DNA of 64,000 nucleotides, taken from contig JAGQDJ010000024.1 of the NCBI GenBank assembly GCA_022885665.1, forward strand, positions 62,001-126,000, given 5' to 3'. Origin of the DNA: Triops longicaudatus. Its lineage: Eukaryota; Arthropoda; Branchiopoda; Notostraca; Triopsidae. A model generated the notes under the pieces. The model was not told where the DNA came from, did no database searches, and saw only the letters and a program-made list of their open reading frames with translations. The position numbers and the translations under genes were made by a program. This document shows, piece after piece, positions 38,837 through 53,000 of the stretch (positions are counted from its first letter, which is position 1; each line of letters starts with the position of its first letter).

Positions 38837-41800
38837 TCACGCTACATTTACTGGGGTAGAGGTTGAGTTCGTAGTTGGGAAGAATCTTTCATAAACTAAT
38901 CCTAACCGGTGAATATTAGCTAGCAGTATGAGTCTTAACCTCTCTGTATAACGCATATCTAAAGACATGTTTGACAAATCCCTCCAGGTCCGGTGGCCAT
39001 CTCCGGCATTGAACAACGACGGGCTTGGGACGTGGTCTCGCACATACAGCCAAACGTCACGCAAGAGAGCCAAAACCTGTCGAAGTAAAACACATTAGTG
39101 AGAAAGATGCTCATACGAATGTAAAAACCCAAAACTTTCCCTACTTCATATGGAGCTAGGGCTGGAAGTATTTCCGGAACGTAGGATAAGGGTGGGGGCA
39201 AGATTTGTCCCATTGCCATGATTTGCAGTAATCGAATAGAAACTTCCAAATGTTTGGGACAATTTCGACTGCTGACTTCTTGACAGTTTCCCCAAAAGGA
39301 AATCAGCACAGCGAGTAATGCTCTCAATAATACCGAACAGTAACACAACGAGGGTCGGTTGCGTGCCAAGAAGTCCAGCAAGTCCCATAGTATGTAATTT
39401 TGCTCGAAAGTTCGCCATATTTGTAAATCACGCTCCATTGTCACCTGCATATATAAAATGTTAATATTTATTTTTAAAAATTCTAACAGATACCCAGCAT
39501 TTTACAAATTAATTAGAGTAGTCAAAAAACAGGGAGTTTAATTAGATGCAATTAGATTTTCATGCTACTTTGCTTTTGTATGTTGTCGGAATGTGTTCTT
39601 CATACAAGCAAATAAGTCCATGCGGGACCGTTACCTTCGTGAACTCTTCATCCGGCCACGGCAGTCCGTTAAACATGACGTCAGGCGACACGAGTTCTAC
39701 TAATAACAAGGCAATTTGACTCGAATTTTCAGAGAAAACTGGGTCGGAATTTGCTCCTGGTTCAGACGGCGACGCAGGTTTTACTCCTTCGCAAGCAATC
39801 GCCAGCGTTTCCACCAACAGCCTCGAATTGAGTACTCGTCTCTTTTCTTCATCATGTAAGTTTTCGCTTCGACCATTGCTCAAGGACGTGTTCATCTGGG
39901 TTCCTTTACGATTCGGCCCCAAGCCTGTACCGATTATGCCCGCGTGAAAGACGGAATTGTGTTTTTGCGGTAACGTCGACGTTAATTCGTATTTATTATT
40001 GTGAACGATCAGGCTCGCGCGGTGATTATGTTTTCCGTTCCCACATCCAGAATCTCTCCGTTTTCCACCTAAAAGGGCACTCCATTTGGAACTAAGGGCC
40101 GTTTCCAGAAGTAAGCGCAAGATTATGACTCGTCCATTGTCGTTGGCGGACAGAACTTTTATCACGTCCTGGACCAAAAGCCACATGTTTGTCTTCGTTG
40201 TGGGGTCTTCAATAGCCATAGTGAGGAAAAACAACGAAACGGCACTTTGGCAGATTTGAAAGAGATGTAAGGGTGAAATTTCGCCCTCGCGTAATACTAA
40301 CTGCAAACTGGCAGCAATATCTTGGGCCATTTCCGGCGTGTTGAGTAAGTTTGCAAAGTCAGTCAAGTTTTCGCGAATCGCCAGCGTCAGACTAGCGCGT
40401 TTGGAAACTTTAGGGTAGTTGGAAGTATTCCAGCTCACAGTCTTAGCCTGTTTTTGCTCGTAGGTCAAAATACAGCGAACATTCCGAGCCAAATAAGCAG
40501 GAACGCTTGGAGAAAGCCAGGTACGGCACGGCTGGAGAACCTTGCGCAGCGCAGTGCTGACAGCTTCGGGTTGGAATCGCTGAATCATATGCACGAACTC
40601 AAGGAAGGCGTGAATGTGACTGATACTTGGTTGCGACAACAGATGCGTTAGAGTCTGCGTCGCTACGCCAGGCCCTTCGTGCACAGTTATAAGACTGATC
40701 TGTCGTAATATAGCTTGCTGCTCCCAACTAAAGTTGAAAGGTTTTTCGGTCAAGAAAGATATCGAATTTTGGATACAATCGGCAAGAGATCTTAAAATTG
40801 GAATATCTACGTCCGTGTGCCGGCCTCTTGAGTTTTCCATATGGGCCACTTCAAACAAAAACGTTTCTGTGAAAAAAAAAAATTAGTAGTAGAAAAATGT
40901 ATATAAAAATTAATAAAATAATTATCTATAAGTACCAAAATACGTGGCATTTAGATTCTTGACTTGGGCAGGAACTTGCAAATCTCCAGTACTGGATGCG
41001 TATTTTAAGGCTTGGAAAGTTGCCTGTGCCCCTCCCATTTCACTGCGAAGAGTAATGTGGAGCAGCATATGAAGCAAATTGGAATTTTCGTTTGAATAGC
41101 GAGAGAGCCAAATGGGAAATCGTTCCATGCATGATTCTAGAACTCCGACAGTGACTAAAATCGGAAGAAATCCATGAGTGATAGGAAGTGTAATATGAGA
41201 GTTAATATGGGCTTCGCTTACGTAGATCTGACGCATTCCTCGTCAAACGATTCAATAAAATCGTTGAAGAGCAGCAAAGATGAAGGAGAAAAGGAACCGT
41301 CGCAATTTGTTCTTCACTTGGTTTACTGGTGGACATACTCCACTAAAATTACACATTAGATATTCTTCTAGGAACTAGTAAACTAAGGTATTTTAATAGA
41401 TTTTACGTTAAAAAGTTCTTCCCCTGAGCGTGTGACGTGTTGGCCGTAGCTCCCAGCCAGGTGAGACAAAATTCCTACAACGGAGACTAACTTGGGGCTC
41501 TTTCCTGGGAAACGAGAAGAGGAAAGGTCCTCAGGTTTGGAGGCAGCGAAATCCAGTAGCCCATGCCACATTACTTGGTGAATTACTGTCTGCGGAAAAC
41601 AGCCACCAATGTGGGCTACTACCCAATCGAAATAAGGACTGGCTTCTACTGACGTTTCTGAATCCCAGAAGTTCAACAGAAGTGAAAGAAAAAAATAAAA
41701 CCAATGAATAATAAAAAGGGAAAGCTGTTATACAGCGTAATAGCCTTCAAACGAAGTTTTGCACTTTACCTAGGAGTGCATTAATGCAGGCTTCAATGTC

Positions 41801-42428
41801 ACGCTCGCTCAGGAATGTGATACATTGGATGGTCAAATCGACTAGAGCTTTAGTGGCGGGACATGACATCCATGCGTGGAGAATTTCGTGAAGTTCTCCA
41901 GCTAACGGAACTCCGATTTTATCCGAGAAGCGAACAGATACTCGACCTGGAAACTTTAATGTAATCGGATTGAATTGTTTCACGTCTTTTGCGTACCTAG
42001 CAATCTCAAGGACCAGATTGCAAAAACGGGCGACCATGCTTCAGGCTGTGTTGTCATTAGGGTAAGCAGAGACTCATACACTTCTTCGATAGCTTCTCCA
42101 TCCTGTCTGGCATTGCTGATAGAGGTGCTACTCGACGCTCGATCCAAGAGCCCCTACAAATATTAAAAACATAATATAAAAATTTCCGGTAAATTATTTT
42201 AATACTACGTACTTCATCTTGCTGACAGTACTTGCTCACTGAGCCATAAATTACTTGCTTAAAGAATTCTAAAGCAGCATCCCTCGCTGCAGGAAGATGT
42301 TTTAAAATGAGCAATGCCTTTTCTATCGCTTTGCTTGTTTCCTCGTCAGTATGTGCAGATTTCAGGTCAACTCCCTTAGAAGCTACATCTAAGAATTCTC
42401 GTACTTCCTTACTCAATTCGGAAGCCAT
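38837..42428 (-). CDS. INTS5: Integrator complex subunit 5
   Basis: INTS5 is a helical-repeat scaffold subunit of the nuclear Integrator complex, which cleaves nascent snRNA and other RNA polymerase II transcripts. Nine coding exons join in frame to 970 residues (the human protein is about 1019): 42428-42213, 42153-41997, 41946-41770, 41657-41407, 41342-41222, 41154-40936, 40866-39635, 39444-39145 and 39076-38837. Family landmarks in order are ELSKEVREFL, AWSPVFAIWSL, SPYFDWVVAHIG, VSVVGILSHLA, ATVPFLLHL, SVFHAGIIGTGL, TMERDLQIW, CYCSVLLRALLAVL, LAPYEV and the C-terminal NIHRLGL. The intron at 41996-41947 is only 50 nt. It is transcribed divergently from the apolipophorin gene. Confidence 0.95.
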
Positions 42429-42470
42429 CAGAACTATTACACAAATTTACCCAATATTTTATTAACCGAC

Positions 42471-42481
42471 TCCCTTATATA
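42471..42481 (-). promoter_or_regulatory. TATA-like box of INTS5
   Basis: TATATAAGGGA on the minus strand lies 43 nt upstream of the INTS5 ATG. It would place the start site about 10-20 nt before the ATG. A TATA box is unusual for a housekeeping gene, so this may be coincidental. Confidence 0.35.
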
Positions 42482-43540
42482 GTGTTCGCTTCCGACCCAT
42501 AACAAACCCTAGCGCCGTGTTTTCCCTCTGCGATCCGCAATCACGGTGGAGCCAACCAAGCTTATTCAAGAAGTTCAGAGATGGTAGCACAGTCGTCCTG
42601 AACCACCGATTCTCGTCGGAGAGTAAAATCTTCGAAACGAATTTGACAAAGCTTGAATCGACCTCGGGATTATTTTTAATCTTCACCGGAGGAAAGCAGA
42701 TGAAGTCGGACAAACAAATTTTATTACTGTAATAGAAATATGCTCAGAACCTCGCAGTACTGTAAAACCTCGTTAAAATACTCACTACGCGAGATTTTGG
42801 CTTACCAAATAATTATTGTGCCAGAAATATTGAGATGTTGGGAAACCGTCGGATTTACAAACAAAACCGCGGACACTTTCTTGTACAGTAAACCCCCTAT
42901 TCTGCCCTGGGTACAAGGGTGCTGGCTACTACTGTCGTTCCAAAACGGAGACTTGAGTAACTTAGGCCGCTTTGCACTTCGCAACGTACCGGTTTCGACA
43001 CAAACATGTTTCTTCGCCAAATTCTGTATTGAATTGTCACCACCTTAGTGAAGAGGAGCCTCATAACCTTTGTGCGAAATTGCCGCTCTATGTCAACGTA
43101 ACTGTCTGATTTCTGCTCTGTTTGAAGCTATATTACTTCCCAGATAAAACTAATGTCATAAATTTCCTCACCTTATCGTTCGATTTCCGTCAACAACAAT
43201 TAGCTGAAAACTTGCCTTATCTGTGACCAGCTCTTTGACCGTCGCATTCTTATTGTAAGGTTCAAAGATTAAGCCTTTATCAGTACAATGCTGAGCTTTC
43301 TTCTCCTTCCGGCCACCCGCCGTAGGTTGAACAGTATCGTAGCCTGATCCATTTGTGCAGCTGCTTCGTAATTTCCCCGTTCTTGGGTATCTTGTCAAAA
43401 ACATCCATCTAGCATAACCGCAACCTGATACCAGGTCACAAAGGGATCACTAAGAATTCGGGCCTTTTGCATAGACTACTGCACTCTTCAGTGACACAAA
43501 GCTTACAAGAACGTCCACAAGGTTGGATAGTACTTGGACT

Positions 43541-43549
43541 TTTATATGG
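43541..43549 (+). promoter_or_regulatory. Possible TATA box of the apolipophorin gene
   Basis: TTTATATGG lies about 85 nt upstream of the ATG at 43629, which would leave a 5' UTR of roughly 55-60 nt. No clear initiator was placed. Confidence 0.3.
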
Positions 43550-43628
43550 TGTTTTATTTTGTTGTACCACTACGAAAATGTTAATGTGCTAAGTTTCGCT
43601 CCGAAGAATACTTAAAACTCAATCGGAA

Positions 43629-46600
43629 ATGAGTACCAAATGGTGTATTTACATTTTCCTTATCGCGAGTTCTTCATACGTGCAAGGTAGGCTTCTTATA
43701 TAATACACAAGATTCCTGTTTAAATATATCACGTGTTCTACATTTTCGCAGCATTGGCAACTGAAAATCTTCAGTGCGGGAGAGCGGCTTGCAAAGGTAA
43801 TTTTGAAATAGCTTCATTATTGTTACGATCGTGCTGTATTAAAATTTTGATCAGTGATTTTTTTAATTTTTAAGTTAAATTACAAGCTATTTATGAACTA
43901 TTTTCAGAAAATATAAATATGTAATTAGTTCTCAAGCGACAGAAATGTCCACCGGGACAAGATTTTTCCTTGAAATCTTACCTGGTGCTCAAAATCGATA
44001 CATTTTTTCTATCACTTTCAGTCTCGATAACATATCGTCAAGTTTACTATTAACATTGTTTGTAAGCAAACAAAGTAACGTGCATTGATTCAAAATGCAA
44101 AATTTTCTTAACGCAAATAATAAAGAATTGTATGGGAAAATGCCTCAGGTATCTCGAAAAATTTTGCCTACGAAGAAGGGCATTTTTACAAGTACAAATA
44201 TGAATTTGAAACGAAGACGACGGTACAAGGATCTTCACCACAAGAGACAAACTTATCCTTGTTGGCTGAAATAAGCGTCCACTTCCATTCTCTGTGCGAT
44301 CTAACATTGGAGGTGATTATTTCCCTACAACTCAATATTAAACCTTCACTACATAATGCACGTTTACAGGTTAATAGCGCAGTATTTTCAAGTGCCGTTT
44401 CCGGGGGTAGTTCGGATCCTGAAGCCCAAAAGCATGAAGAGTTGGCCACCGTTTTAACGCAGCATCCTTTAAGGTACAAATGTATATAGCGTGATTACAT
44501 GGAAGCTAAAACACTTTTAAATAGAATTGGATTTTATGATGGCCGTATCCGTGAAATTTGCCCTTCTCCAGGTGAATCAGATTGGAGCTTGAACGTGAAG
44601 CGAGGGTTAGTTTCCATGTTCCAAAATACTATGCATCGTTTGGATCTTAGTCATTTTGACATTGAGGTTTGGGCATGTTAATATGAATGACATAGATAAA
44701 AAGTAATTTCTTAACCGTTCTTTTTCTAGACGGACGTGACTGGAACCTGTCCAGTACATTACGACTTTCAGTTTTCTTCCAGTCAAGGCAGCTCAGTTAC
44801 GGTGACAAAAACCAAGGATTTAAATTCTTGCTCCGATCGTACATATCGTCAAACTGCCTTGTATGGAGTTCCGTACAATTTCCCAGGAGTAAAAGAACAC
44901 AGGATTACTTTTACTTTTTTATACAAACCGTTTTCTTTCATAAATAGAGCTCTGATTCTCCTCCATTGATCAATAGTTCAAGTTATTGCACACAACAGAT
45001 TGATCAGAAACGTCTTTCCTCTGCCGAATGCCATGAAACTAATTTATTGTCACCGTTCAGTTATGGAAGTCAGGGCATTGTAACCAATAGCGTCCAGAAG
45101 CTGACGTTTCTTGAAGAAGAAAAAATGGAAATAAGTCCAAGTAAAACTCCATAATTACTTAGAATTTTTAACACCCGTTATATTTTTCATTTTTTTCCGT
45201 ATTTCTTGCCAAATTCTTTGTAGTGTTTTTCTTTATTATCATTATTTCTAATAATTTATTGACTTATTTCAGAGCCCTTTGAAAGCCGCCGATCTCTTCT
45301 TTTTGAACACAAACCTGTTACTAGAAACACTTTGACGTCAGAAGCTAACACTTTACGAGCTCTAGAATCCTTACTAGACTCTACATCACATGCAGTTAGC
45401 CTAGAAGCTTCGCAGCATTTTACCGAGTTGGTTGAGCAAATCAAAGGGCTGACCTACCCGGAAATAAGCAAATTGTTGGGGAAGATTGACGGGCACAATC
45501 AGAACAAGCAAGCTTTGTAATTATTCCTATTTATTGTTGATTTTGACATAAGTGTCAATCATAATAAAAACTGGATAGCTGATAGAGTGGTACCATTTCT
45601 AGACGTTGGTTCTGGCAAGGATTGATTGCCAGTGGCACTAGCGCCTCCATGGCAGCTTTAAGAGATGAGGCAGTAAGCGGGAGTTTGCCTTCCGATATGA
45701 CTGAAGCTTGGCAAAGATCGTTTGCTTTTTTGTCTGCACCAACTAGAGACCATTTGCTAGCTGCATTACCGTTACTAGACCTGCCTGCGACAGTTCGCCC
45801 CCCGAAGATCGTTCTATCCTTGTCCAACCTGGCGCACGCGCTATGCCAGCGTACTTCTTGCCATGACATTGAAGAAATCGGTATGTTGGTCAAGAAAATC
45901 GGTTCGTCGTTGAGCACCAATTGCCAAGTTTCGTCAAATGAGGAAGCAGATGTAAATTTACATTGATTTTGATACTCGGTTACTGGTTTAGACTCAATTC
46001 GCAACCTTTAGGTTTCCTTGGCGCTAAAAAGTATCGGCAATATTGGACACCAGTTAGAGGGAATCTTACCTAACGTAGAATCATGCTTTGTTAATCCAGC
46101 TGTTCCGATGAGTCTTCGAATTGCTGCCTTGCAAAGTTTAAGGTATTACTTTTATTGCAACCGTCTTATTGTCTATTCAACAAGCTCAGTACTTAATTAT
46201 AATATACTTAAAATGGTTTAGGATTGCTCCGTGTTCGATAAGTCGACAAAGATGGTGGGATGTGTTTTCAGACATTAGTTTGGACTCTGAATTGCGCATA
46301 CAAGCGTATTTGGGTGTTATTAAGTGCGCAGATTACGATATAGTACGGAATGTCGTTAGCTTTCTACGAAACGAACCAGTCAAGCAAGGTATGTGCTGGT
46401 TTTCTAAAAGCGCTAAAAATGTAGAAAATATATTTTTGTTTTTAGTGGCATCGTTCGTTTATAGTCACTTGCGCAGTGCACAAAAGTCATCGTTACCGGG
46501 AAAACAAAACCTTCAATCATTAGTGGCAGATTTGGAATTCGAAACGAAGTTCGGTAACATGAACTTTACAATGTACTCCGGTCATTACGAAACCTCCTTC

Positions 46601-47038
46601 CACGTGGATCGCATAAATACGGGTAAGTTAATACAAAATTGTAGGTACACTAACTCATAAACTTTTTCTAGGTGTGGGTGTCGAGAGTCAGTTAGTCTTC
46701 TCGCAGGAGTCGTTTGTCCCCCGGTCTGCCCTTGTAAACTTAATGGTCGACTATTTTGGCCGGTCCTTAAATCTTTTTGAGGTAAGGCTTATTTAAATAT
46801 CAGTAAAAGTTTTGATTTTACTGATGCAATTTCGAAGGTGAGTAGCCGTACAGAAGGTGTGGAAACTGTGCTGGGGAACCTATTCGGTCCTGAAGGTAGT
46901 TACAAAGACGCAACCGTATCCGAGATTGTGCGTACGTTACGGCCGAAACGTCGTGCTAGGAAGGACGACGTCGACGCTAGTAAAGTCAAGGCTATTGACA
47001 GCATGTTTAAGAAAAACTCTCCCATGTCGACTACAAAA
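43629..47038 (+). other. apolpp: Apolipophorin segment 1: signal peptide, vitellogenin-N module, furin site
   Basis: Exons: 43629-43686, 43752-43796, 44149-44312, 44370-44473, 44525-44666, 44730-44888, 44948-45140, 45273-45516, 45603-45951, 46012-46142, 46222-46388, 46446-46622, 46672-46781 and 46838-47038. Family landmarks are HFYKYKYEFET, SDWSLNVKRGLVSMFQ, a Cys pair around TGTCPVHYDF and NSCSDRT, and WFWQGLIASGTSASM in the helical domain. The last exon contains RPKRRAR at 716-722, essentially where locust apolipophorin is cut. The break at 44313-44369 is an in-frame 57-nt intron by consensus; reading through adds 19 residues. Confidence 0.85.
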
Positions 47039-50000
47039 GTAATTTTTTGCTTCTGGTAGAAAGCGTAATTAATTTGTTCATGCAAAAATGTAGATTGATT
47101 TCTCGGTCAAAATACTGGGAAATGAGTTGTATAACATGGAGTGGACAGGGGATAAGATGTTGGAAGACGTGGCCCGAAGTTTTAGTCCAATGAGCATTTT
47201 CACAAATGGACTCAAGAAAGAGGTAATTTTTACTTCTTGTAGCAAGACTAGTTTTATTTTCGTTTGAAAATTTTTTAAGTGGATAAAAAAAGCATATAGT
47301 CGCTTTATACAAGAGGTTACAACATTGAATGTCTTTTTAGAGTTCACAGTTAAATGGCGCAAAGCAGTTTTTGGATTCGGCCTACGTAGTTCCTATTAGT
47401 GTCGGCTTACCTTTGCGTGTAGCAGCGAAAGGGAACGCACTTGTAGACTGGGATGGTTTAATAGATGAGCAGAACATGACCAGTATACTAAGGACCGGCG
47501 AAGGTGTTTTCCGTTGGAAATTCCAGCCCAGGTATATCATACCACCAGCTCGGCTTGTTAGTCAGTTGTTGTTTTCGTTGGAACTGGAAAGCGGAGTTTT
47601 ATGGGTTTCATGTAAAATTGGATATTTTTTTTTTCAGTGCATCTGTCCAAGTGGAGGGCTCTATGGCAATCGAGACACCTGTTGCAGTAAATGGCATCAC
47701 TTTAAATCTCACGTTACACTCGAGTGTAGCCGTAGAGGGAAGTGTTGCCTTAAATGGTTATCGCTTAATCGATGTTCAGTTCCAAATGCCACGTGACAAG
47801 CTGGAGATTCTGAACGCCAAGTAATAACTCCCGCAGTATTATAACTGATATATATTCTAACGAATATTTTCGGTAGGTCTAATCTGATTTTGAAGCACAA
47901 CGAGGCTAGAATTCCGATTAAAGGCATACAGGACAATCATAAAAGTCATAAAACCTGCATTAAAGGCTCTCTAGGAACGGTCTTAGGCCTGCAGCTTTGC
48001 AGTGAATGGGGGTTTTCAAATGCTTCCCTCTTGAATGAAGCCCCTTGGTTTCCTTTAACGGGTCCCGCCCAATTTCATCTTACAGTGCTGAAAACAAATA
48101 ATTTAGTAACTGGTTATCGCTTCCTCCACAATTTAGAAAGCTCGAAGGTATTTTTATTGCCAAATTTATTTATTTTTTCCATTTTTTTTCTATTTTTTTA
48201 CTTTCTTTTATTTTATTTGTCTTTGTGTTCTACATATTTATTTTTATTATCTTTTCTAATTAATTTTTTCTATTTTTGAACTTTGGATAGGCGGTAAAGT
48301 CATGGGCGTTGCTTGTGGAAAGCCAAGGCAGCGAGACAAAGGGCTTAGGCGTAAAAACTCACTTAAATTTTGAAACGGGTCAAGGATTGCTGGCATTGAC
48401 CCTACCAAGTGCAACCTATGAACTCAAAGGTAGAAAAATCTCGTTGAATACGTCGTCGTAACTGATTGTCTTGTTTAGGTGTTTATAAGTATGAAGATTA
48501 TTTAAAGGAGTTAGAAGCTGGATTTTACATCAACAAGAGGAAAATTGTTGGCGCTGGATTACACGTGAAAAAGCAAAGCAGTGGTAAAGCGGTGGTTTAT
48601 CAGCCGAGGGCGTTTTTCGTTTACTCAGACAAGCGAGTGGGCAACGTGACCGGTATTACAAAAATATCTTTAAGTGACGCTAAATTTTAAATGAAATTGT
48701 TTTACACTAGGTGAAATTCGTTTGGTCGACAAAAAGGGAACAGTACGATATGACACAGATGTGCAAATATTTTTCACGGATAAGTTGTCCGTGGGTACGA
48801 AAGGATACTACATGGTAGATGATAAGTCGTCCACCACAGATTTTCTTGTGGATTATCAATGGCAGGGCGGAAAACGCGAAAAAGTGAAATGGGAAATGAA
48901 ACTGAGTAACCAGACTACTGACTTGGTTCAGAATTATGAAGTTCACGTCGAAGCAGGGCTTTCGGCCTATCCCCAATATAACGTGCTTAGTACGTGGAAG
49001 TATTTGGTAATATTTTTTAACGATTTTTTAAATGTTTATAATAATAGTTTTCTTTTCGGCTCTTTATGGGTACTTTAGCAAGGTAATGGGCGATTTGAAA
49101 ACGAACTTAAAATTAATAGTGGACACACCGTGAAAAACCCTCACTACCAGCTTTTCTTATTGCAAAACATATCCTACACATCCGGTGCGTTAAGCGAAAG
49201 TTGTTCGGTGCAACTGGAAGCAAGTTTGCCCTCGCGGCAATTAGACACCATGCTACAGTTCGCCTATTTTGTAGACGATAAAGCTGTAGACGGAAAATTA
49301 GACCTGCGGTACGCCACAGGTAACTTGGAATTTTGCAACATGTGTATATTTTTCAGCTAAATAAAATAAATCATTACAATTATTTTTCGTAGGAAAAGAG
49401 ATAAAAAGCAGTATAAATTTTGTGCGCACTGGACCGAAGTGGAACAACCTAAACGGAGCCATAGATATTTCAACAGCTGACACATCGGTCCTCAAGATGG
49501 ATGGGTCGTTAAGATCATTGCAGCCTTCACGTTACGAAGTAAACTTCAAGACTCATGAGCTGTAAATCTTTTTCATGCGCAATATTTCTCTTCTAAGATC
49601 ACCATCACTCGTGGATTGTGGTTGGGCTCAACAGATTTCACCAGCTCTGCCAATTTTTCCAGTGCTGGAGTTGCGTCCGCAACGTTTGATTATACCTTCG
49701 AGTTCGGTATCGTTAGTTCAAGCTTCCAGGATATTCAGACGGCTTCGCGTTTCATTTTTAATCCAAATCGGTTGCTTCTAAACTCAGAGGTATAAATGAT
49801 ATATATTCCGTACGCTACCGTTACGTATACCTCGCCGATTAACCGATGTGATTTTGTAGGCCAAAGTAGGGAAAAACGCTTTTTCTGTCGGTTTCGATTA
49901 CCAGCAAGAAGACAACCTCGATTACAACGTTGCCGTGTCTTTGGGTTACTTCAATCGAATGCATTTCTTGACCAGCCATGTGAACTGGAAAGAAGGACCG

Positions 50001-53000
50001 AATGCAGAAATTCATTTACATATTGATAAGTAAGTAAAACTCGAAATTTTAGCGAAGAAAATGATTCCTTATATCATGCAAGCTTTTACAACTTCTGTGA
50101 AATTTTTCGTTTTGAAGAGTAAGGGATGTTCATGGCGAATTTGGCTACAAACTCCAATCCCGCAACCGTGCAGAGTGGTTCGGAGAATTCAAGTGGGATG
50201 CCAATCGTGACCCGTTACAGCGAATCACCCTCAAAGGAACTGACGAACTACACGGAGAGAATAGAAATGGAACTGCAGTTTTAACCTTTCCCGGCCACGT
50301 GGTCAGGTCGCATTGGACCTTATTAAGATCTAGTAAGTCTTTCTATACTTAGTTCGTCCTAATTATTTATATTTCCATGTTGCTTAGGCCAAAATAAGAC
50401 TATTTTAGCGAACGTGGATTGGGGTGAGGGACCAGTCGAGTTTCTGGGAACGGCAGCTGTATCAGAGAGTGAAATTTCCAGTTCGATTACAGTAAACACG
50501 CCGTTCCTTGGTTGGCAGACGAATAAGGCTCTTTTTAGGTAATTTTTACTACTTTACAAGCGTTTAAACGGATAATAGATCGTATGTCTTATAAAGGGCG
50601 GAAAGAACGAAAGATGAGGGTACGGTTATGCTCACAACTCATTGGGGAAAGAGCGGAAATTTGACCTTGTTGGCACAAGGTGACCTACGTTCTCAGCCTG
50701 AATCCTGGTCTGCAAATGCCCGTGTGCTTGTAACGTCGTCTTGGGAAAATTTATCGAAAGTTGATGCTTCGTGGAAATCTGAAATAAAGAAGGGTTTCCT
50801 TAGTAGTTTCTTCGCAATTGAGGTATGATTGAGGTTAATTAGTTTTAGCTGTGAGCACGGTTGGCTCGTGGTGAATTCTTTATGCGGGCTAACAGTTTTC
50901 TACAATTTTGTAGAAAGATCTTGTGCCGCTGATCCAAGTTTCGGCAAATTCGGAATGGGACCTGGAGAACGGACTGGCTTTTAATTCGAGCCTCGGTTTT
51001 GAATCATTTTCATCCCATCTGTCATCAGTCAGGCTCGAACTCCGCCATCAAACTCATTTGGAAGACTGGATTTCGGAGACAGTTTTGGCAACGCAAATAA
51101 ATAAGCAAAAATATGCCGTAAACCTCAAAGGTAAAATTACGTTTCTATTGTCGTTCACCAGATCTTGTGTCCTTTCGCTTCGTATTCCTTTGGCAACTGT
51201 TCTTTTCTTTTTAATCGAAATTCTCTTGATTTTGTGTGCAAATAGCATATAGCAGTATTAATATTTATTTTTATTTATCTTAGCACCTTCCACTACATTT
51301 AAACATACTGCAAAAATGCTTTCGAAAGTTATTATTTGTATTATTTACTGCTCAAAGTATGGGTCTTTTGGAAAAAAATAAAAGTTCTTATGAATCGGCT
51401 TGAAATCTTCGTGGAGATAGCTATGGTCTCTTGGAATTAGTTTGGATAAAAAAATTTCTTGATTTTGTTGCGTCTTGAATGTCTAGAATACGTAAAGTGA
51501 GACATAGTGCTTTTGCACTATATCTCACTTTACGTATTTGCTTATTTATCGTTATTGTTTCAACAATTCTAGGACGTGCGCCCCATGAACCTGTGCCAAG
51601 ATGTGAAGTTGTAGCTACGATCAGTACACCTCATGTGGGTTACGAAATCTTAGGAGTCATCGTAGACATAGTAGCAGATGAAATCCATCCAGTTACGCAG
51701 CTGCAGTTTGCATGGCCGGGAAAGGAAATTTCACTAGTGGCAAAACTAGATTTAGAAGACGACGCGTACGGTGGCACGCTGAACGTAACCACGCCGTTTG
51801 AAGCTCTCAGAACAGGTCATGTGGCTTTGGGCCACATTTCGGACGGATACAAGTCAAAGGTACCCATTTTTCCGCTTACAGGCTTTTCGTGTATTTACTC
51901 AATTTATCCTCCTTTTTCAGCAAAAAATCGGATTAGCCTGGAATACTGACAATGATATTCAGCTGAGCTGGCATTCTGCTTTTTCGCATTGGCATAACTT
52001 TACCTTTGGTGGGTTAATTACAACGAGCTATCCAGACCATAAAGCATACGGAGGCGAATTTCAGTTTGAATTCTCCCCGTCTTGGGTGATGTCCAAATTG
52101 CAGACTCAAGCTCGATGGGCAGATAACCAAGTAAAATACTTTTTATTATTTAAACAAGTAATTACAAATAAATGGTTTGTAGATTGGATTTGGCGTGATG
52201 GTGGAAAAAGAAAAGCACATTTCAAAAGCTTCGTTACATTTAGAGTTGCCCCAGACTCCAGTTACATTCGTTTCGGTTACACTCGATCAGACATTGGAAA
52301 CTGTTTTTGAAGCTGCTGCTACATGCGGTGATCAAGAAATTCGTTTGAAGGGAGAAACATCCGGGGTGGAAGTAATATCATAGCCTATATTAGTTTAATT
52401 AATTCTGTGTGCACAGGGCAAAACTTGTGTACTGATATATTAAATCTTACCGGTTAAAATTGTCTTTACAGGATGAAAAACGTGCCTTCGACCTAAGCAT
52501 CTACACGAGTTTTGAAGCCGTAAAGCAACTTGACATTAAAACGCAGTATCTTCTTAAATTGGAAGAAACGCCTTTCTTAACCGTGTCTGCCGGCGTCAAA
52601 TGGATGGACGTTTCTCTGAACGAAAAAGCGGTAAGTCAGCTCGCATTTACTGCGTAGAAGGTCCAAAAATTGTCTTATAAATTCATCTAAAAGGAAGAAA
52701 ATGATCTTAAGGGAAACTTTTTGTTAGGGTGGGTTGCATTTACGTTATAAGAACACGGTAGAAGAAGATTTTGAGAGTTTTACCACAAAGTCCGTTCTGG
52801 AAACGGCTTTCGAAGTGAAAACACCTTTCGCGTGGTTACAGGAAGGAGGCATTATCGTATCTAACCTCATGGAAGAAACGCAGATCACCCAGTTTGGACT
52901 CTTTTACTTCAAGGATTACTATATCAAATACGCGGGCGATATTGATGTAAGTGTTATTTTTTTACCACGTTCGTTTAGATAAAAAAAAAATTTATAAGTT

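Larger units (their letters stand above)
42429..43628. other. Intergenic region between divergent INTS5 and apolipophorin
   Basis: About 1.2 kb holds both promoters. Open frames on both strands at 42462-43048 lack family features, and one runs through the INTS5 TATA-like sequence, so I do not call a gene. Two pogo/Tigger-like words, CTGTAAAACCTCGTT near 42760 and CAGTAAACCCCC near 42886, occur, but no inverted partner was found. Confidence 0.5.

Noticed and set aside
42756..42900. Possible pogo/Tigger MITE (CTGTAAAACCTCGTT and CAGTAAACCCCC words)
   Set aside because: The two words are in direct, not inverted, orientation, and no inverted partner or TA-flanked boundaries were found.
42462..43048. 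Open frames on both strands upstream of INTS5
   Set aside because: The minus-strand frame starts at TTG and reads through the INTS5 TATA-like box; the plus-strand frames do not join and match nothing known.
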